From Cloacimonetes bacterium UBA6081 (GTDB lineage Bacteria > Cloacimonadota > Cloacimonadia > Cloacimonadales > Cloacimonadaceae), in NCBI GenBank assembly GCA_002428685.1, contig DIXL01000034.1, positions 1 to 64,000 of the forward strand: a stretch of 64,000 bases of DNA, read 5' to 3'. A program made the translations under genes and the position numbers. The number at the start of each line of letters is the position of its first letter. The stretch's first letter is position 1. The notes beneath the pieces are model-generated. The model ran no database searches, was not told the origin of the DNA, and saw only the letters and a program-made list of their open reading frames with translations. Shown piece by piece: positions 61,204 to 64,000 of the stretch.

Positions 61204-61488
61204 TCAGCGTGCCACAAACATGTGGCGCAGGATGTTTTCGTTGATGTTGAACAAGCGTTTCAGGGGTTTTACGGCCTGAGTGTCCAGCTTGAAATAATTC
61301 ACGTAGTAGTAAGCGTCCTGAACTTTTTCTATTGAGTAAGCAAGCATGCGCTTTCCCCAGGGATCGGTCTTGATGATTTCGCCACCGTTTTCCCGCAACA
61401 GGGTCAATATGCTTTCGTTCAAGCTATTGGCTTCATCGGCGTTTAAACGAGGGTTTAGGATCACCATCAGTTCATAATCCTTTGTCAT
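61204..61488 (-). CDS. rpsF: Ribosomal protein S6
   Basis: A protein of 94 residues. DYELMVILNPRLNADEANSL, GGEIIKTDPWGKRMLAYSIE and YYVNYFKLDTQAVKPLKRLF are typical. The N-terminal Met codon overlaps the end of pth by 1 nt. First gene of the rpsF-ssb-rpsR block. Confidence 0.97.
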   Translation of the reverse strand: MTKDYELMVILNPRLNADEANSLNESILTLLRENGGEIIKTDPWGKRMLAYSIEKVQDAYYYVNYFKLDTQAVKPLKRLFNINENILRHMFVAR

Positions 61489-62084
61489 TATTTTTCCTCC
61501 TTTGGACTAATGATTCCGCCACTAATAGCAGCGGAATAGGATTTTTTCCATATACTATATTCATTCAACACTTGGTTGAAATCATATTTAATAAAGGTGT
61601 CAACAAACTTGGCCGCAAGGGCAATTACTGGCCTCAGCCGGTCAATTTCATCATCACCAAATTCACTTAGGACATAATCAGCCATTGGCTCATTTGCGTT
61701 TTTGCCAATGCCAATGCGAATCCTCTTTAGCTGATCTGGAGCTAAAACCGTAAACAATGATGCAACTCCATTATGGCCGCCATCACCGCCTCCGGCTCTT
61801 ATCCTTATTTGGGCAGGTTCCAATTCCACATCGTCATAAATCACCAGCGTCTCCCCTATCTTCCACTTCTGCATTGCTTCTTTCAAAGCCGTTCCAGAGC
61901 GGTTCATATAGGTTAAGGGCTTAATCAGCACCGTTGAGCGGGTGGCAATGTAATCAAAGTCTTTGGCCTTTGCCCAGTTCTTATCATGCTCAGCAGCCCA
62001 GCGATCCAAACACATAAACCCAACATTGTGGCGGGTTTTTTCGTATTCACCCGTGGGATTGCCAAGCCCGATAACCAGCTTCAT
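61488..62084 (-). CDS. pth: Peptidyl-tRNA hydrolase
   Basis: A protein of 198 residues that frees tRNA from dropped peptidyl-tRNA. It shows VIGLGNPTGEYEKTRHNVGF (catalytic His), LIKPLTYMNRSG, VIYDDVELEPAQIRIR, GGGDGGHNGVASL and RIRIGIGKN. It sits between rplY and rpsF, a common order. Confidence 0.97.
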   Translation of the reverse strand: MKLVIGLGNPTGEYEKTRHNVGFMCLDRWAAEHDKNWAKAKDFDYIATRSTVLIKPLTYMNRSGTALKEAMQKWKIGETLVIYDDVELEPAQIRIRAGGGDGGHNGVASLFTVLAPDQLKRIRIGIGKNANEPMADYVLSEFGDDEIDRLRPVIALAAKFVDTFIKYDFNQVLNEYSIWKKSYSAAISGGIISPKEEK

Positions 62085-62096
62085 GCAATAGAGTCT

Positions 62097-62693
62097 TTAG
62101 GCTTCGGTGGGAGTCTCGGCAGCAGCAGCTTCTACAGGGGCTTCTTTCTTCTTGGGATGCACTACCACAAGCGCGATATCAGCATGGTCTTTCACGGTCC
62201 AGTTTCCCTTGGGTAAGTCTCTGACATGCAAAGAATCACCAACTTTCAGCTCGCTTACGTTAAGCTCCAAATCATCGGGGATATCAGTAGCTTTGCAGTT
62301 AATTTTAACATGTCGCTGCAAAACGTCCATCATTCCGCCTTCTTTCAGCCCGATTGCTTCACCCACATATTTAATTGGGATTTCCAATTCCATTAAATCA
62401 TCTTTGGAAACTATCAAAAAATCAGCGTGTAAAAAACCGCGGGTAACAGGATGTATCTGCTTGGCTTTCAGGATTGTGTGGTATTTTTTACCATCTACTT
62501 CAATTTCCCAGAAGCTAAGTTCGGCAAAGCTCTTTTTATACAATTGAGTAAACTCGGCCTTATTCAGGGTTATGGATAAGCTTTCCATCTTTGGGCCGTA
62601 AATTACGGCAGGGATGCTTCCACCGGCTCTTAGGGTGGTCAGGTCTGATTTTCTCACCGTGTGTCTTGGCGTGGCATTAAGAGTAAATATCAT
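62097..62693 (-). CDS. rplY: Ribosomal protein L25 (long, CTC type)
   Basis: A protein of 198 residues that binds 5S rRNA. It has the N-terminal L25 domain (LTTLRAGGSIPAVIYGPK, SFWEIEVDGKKYHTILKAKQ, GFLHADFLIV) and the second TL5-like domain (IPIKYVGEAIGLKEGGMMDV), with a Glu/Ala-rich tail. Confidence 0.96.
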   Translation of the reverse strand: MIFTLNATPRHTVRKSDLTTLRAGGSIPAVIYGPKMESLSITLNKAEFTQLYKKSFAELSFWEIEVDGKKYHTILKAKQIHPVTRGFLHADFLIVSKDDLMELEIPIKYVGEAIGLKEGGMMDVLQRHVKINCKATDIPDDLELNVSELKVGDSLHVRDLPKGNWTVKDHADIALVVVHPKKKEAPVEAAAAETPTEA

Positions 62694-62715
62694 TTATACC
62701 TCCATCTCTTATATA

Positions 62716-63663
62716 CTATCTAAATAAAATACTTATTGATTCTTCAATGTGAATCTTCTTTATCGCAATCGCCAGCATTTCTGCAATGGACAACTGCACA
62801 ATTTTGTTACATTTTTGCTTTTCTTCATCCAAGGCAATGGTATTGGTAATAAACAGCTTTTCAATCGGCGATGCCTGCAAATTATCCACTGCATCACCGC
62901 TTAAAACGCCATGCGTGCAAGCGGCAAATATTTTCTTTGCCCCTTGATCCTGTAAGGCTTTGGCCACTTTTATCAAACTACCGCCGGTGTCAATAATATC
63001 ATCGAACAATATGGCTGTTTTGCCACAAACATCACCGATAATATTTAACAATTCTGATTTATCATCATTTCCGCTACGGCGTTTATCACCAATGGCCAGG
63101 GAGCAATTCAAGCGTTTTGCCAAAGCCCGGGCTCGGTTTGCACCGCCTGAATCGGGTGACACCACCACTATATCTTCCATCTGCATAATGCTTTTAAAAT
63201 AGCGGGCAAAACTGGGGATTGAAAACAGGTGATCAACCGGTATATTAAAAAACCCCTGAATCTGCTCGGCATGCAAATCCACCGTTATTACCCTGTCTGC
63301 ACCTGCCACCGTAATCAGGTCTGCCACCAGTTTTGCCGTGATTGGCACCCTTGGCTGATCCTTTTTATCGGAACGGGCATAGGCATAGTAAGGGATTACA
63401 CAGTTTATCCGCTGAGCCGAAGCACGCTTTAAGGCATCTATGATAATCAGCAAATCCATCAAGCTATCGTTTACGGGATAACTGGTTGGCTGAATTATAA
63501 ATACATCTGCTCCACGGACATTGTCATTAATCTTAACAAAGGATTCATCGTTCGAGAATTTAAACAAATCAATATCCCCCAGAGGAATTCCCGCATGACG
63601 GGCTATTTCCTCGGCTAAGGGACGGTTGGCATTACCGGTGATCAGCTTAAGTTTCGAAAACAT
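62716..63663 (-). CDS. prs: Ribose-phosphate pyrophosphokinase
   Basis: A protein of 315 residues that makes PRPP for nucleotide, His and Trp synthesis. LKLITGNANRPLAEEIARHA, FIIQPTSYPVNDSLMDLLI, IPYYAYARSDKKDQPR, VDLHAEQIQGFF, VVSPDSGGANRARALAKRL, and the PRPP loop ILFDDIIDTGGSL are present. First gene of the prs-rplY-pth-rpsF-ssb-rpsR-rplI message. Confidence 0.97.
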   Translation of the reverse strand: MFSKLKLITGNANRPLAEEIARHAGIPLGDIDLFKFSNDESFVKINDNVRGADVFIIQPTSYPVNDSLMDLLIIIDALKRASAQRINCVIPYYAYARSDKKDQPRVPITAKLVADLITVAGADRVITVDLHAEQIQGFFNIPVDHLFSIPSFARYFKSIMQMEDIVVVSPDSGGANRARALAKRLNCSLAIGDKRRSGNDDKSELLNIIGDVCGKTAILFDDIIDTGGSLIKVAKALQDQGAKKIFAACTHGVLSGDAVDNLQASPIEKLFITNTIALDEEKQKCNKIVQLSIAEMLAIAIKKIHIEESISILFR

Positions 63664-64000
63664 TATTTCTTATCTCTTTTTCCTATGTTATTGGTGCTTG
63701 CTAACTGTGTGCCGGTTTAATCTGCTTTATTTGCACACAATTAACTCTCTTTCATATAGATACGTTTTCCCTGCCTCGCACTTTATTGGCAAGTCTTACA
63801 AAGATTTTACAAGCCTGCTTTTTGTCAAAGCATATTTCGTGCAAGTTGCAGTTTCAGCTATATTAAGACCAAGAGTCATTTGCGCTTTTCCCCTGAATTA
63901 TGCCTGGAGTCATAGCTTTTAAAGCAGCAGTAAATGGGGGATTTTATCCCTCATTGTTTGTTATACAGTGCCGCCGGTTCCAAACCGGCTGATACAACAG
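63664..64000. other. Gene-free stretch upstream of prs
   Basis: No gene is visible. It carries the prs promoter (63799-63828) and a leader of about 130 nt. At the far right, GCCGGTT (63973-63979) and AACCGGC (63983-63989) form a perfect 7-bp hairpin with a CCA loop, flanked by TTATACAG and TGATACAACAG, which partly pair. The hairpin looks like part of a REP-type repeat cut by the window edge. Confidence 0.55.
63799..63828 (-). promoter_or_regulatory. Promoter of the prs operon
   Basis: On the minus strand TTGACA (63828-63823) is followed by TAAAATCTTTG ending at 63799, the TTGAC-N22-TTG layout with a full TTTG end. The leader before prs is about 130 nt. Confidence 0.6.

Overview
The window looks like part of the chromosome of a Gram-negative bacterium of the FCB group, most probably Cloacimonadota (candidate phylum WWE1, Ca. 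Cloacimonas-like). The signs are B12-dependent methylmalonyl-CoA mutase with MeaB, outer-membrane export by the type IX secretion system (C-terminal sorting domains with a YPNPFNPST-type start), a TonB receptor with ExbB/ExbD/TonB, lipoproteins with plain lipoboxes, and promoters of a Bacteroidetes-like spacing. Placement at phylum level is inference; no marker gene could be searched.

Layout. 1-110: 5' end of a 16S rRNA gene leaving the window on the minus strand. 0.5-8.3 kb: envelope genes (CsgG-like and LPP20-like lipoproteins, two secreted proteins sharing a domain, a TonB receptor behind a structured leader RNA). 8.4-15 kb: mutA-mutB-meaB and pgk. 15.2-20.5 kb: secreted nuclease, DUF3467 protein, nuclease-helicase, small membrane protein, ftsY. 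20.6-24.5 kb: membrane protein, trmB, GAF/HD-GYP protein, tRNA-dihydrouridine synthase. 24.5-27.5 kb: a decayed accessory patch (transposase remnant, two type IX cargo remnants, a restriction-enzyme remnant, short repeats). 27.6-32.7 kb: exbB-exbD-tonB-folP-cdaA-coaE and serC. 32.8-37.1 kb: maf, amidohydrolase, unknown protein, gltX. 37.4-41.7 kb: a large C25 (gingipain-type) protease and a sirtuin. 41.8-46.4 kb: a sugar-binding lipoprotein, then a SpoIIE phosphatase / anti-sigma kinase / STAS / GPP34 cluster. 46.5-56.1 kb: tRNA-Gly(CCC), a DUF4175-type protein, a TPR protein, guaB, xerD-like recombinase, and an NMT1/THI5-type binding protein with its ATPase. 56.3-63.7 kb: ffh, rpe, a DUF721 protein, a membrane protein, then rplI / DUF2232 / rpsR / ssb / rpsF / pth / rplY / prs.

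The most interesting signal is a family of 72-nt palindromic repeats. Two copies lie in frame inside unrelated enzymes (methylmalonyl-CoA mutase and Maf) and encode nearly the same 24-residue peptide; a third copy, still open in that frame, is intergenic. This resembles the Rickettsia palindromic elements (RPE) in principle. Next to the copy in mutB, the element's end has been amplified into four 15-bp units. Other repeat families (an octamer-ended element that now supplies the N-terminus of a TPR protein, a 110-120 bp intergenic repeat, 31-bp inverted repeats, 11-bp-period hairpins) show that the chromosome is rich in small palindromic DNA.

A second signal is a shared promoter layout, TTGAC-N22-TTG, found upstream of 16S rRNA, tRNA-Gly, prs and several protein genes. 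A third is a leader RNA before the lipoprotein/TonB-receptor genes in which the ribosome binding site can pair with either of two identical upstream GCCTCC segments.
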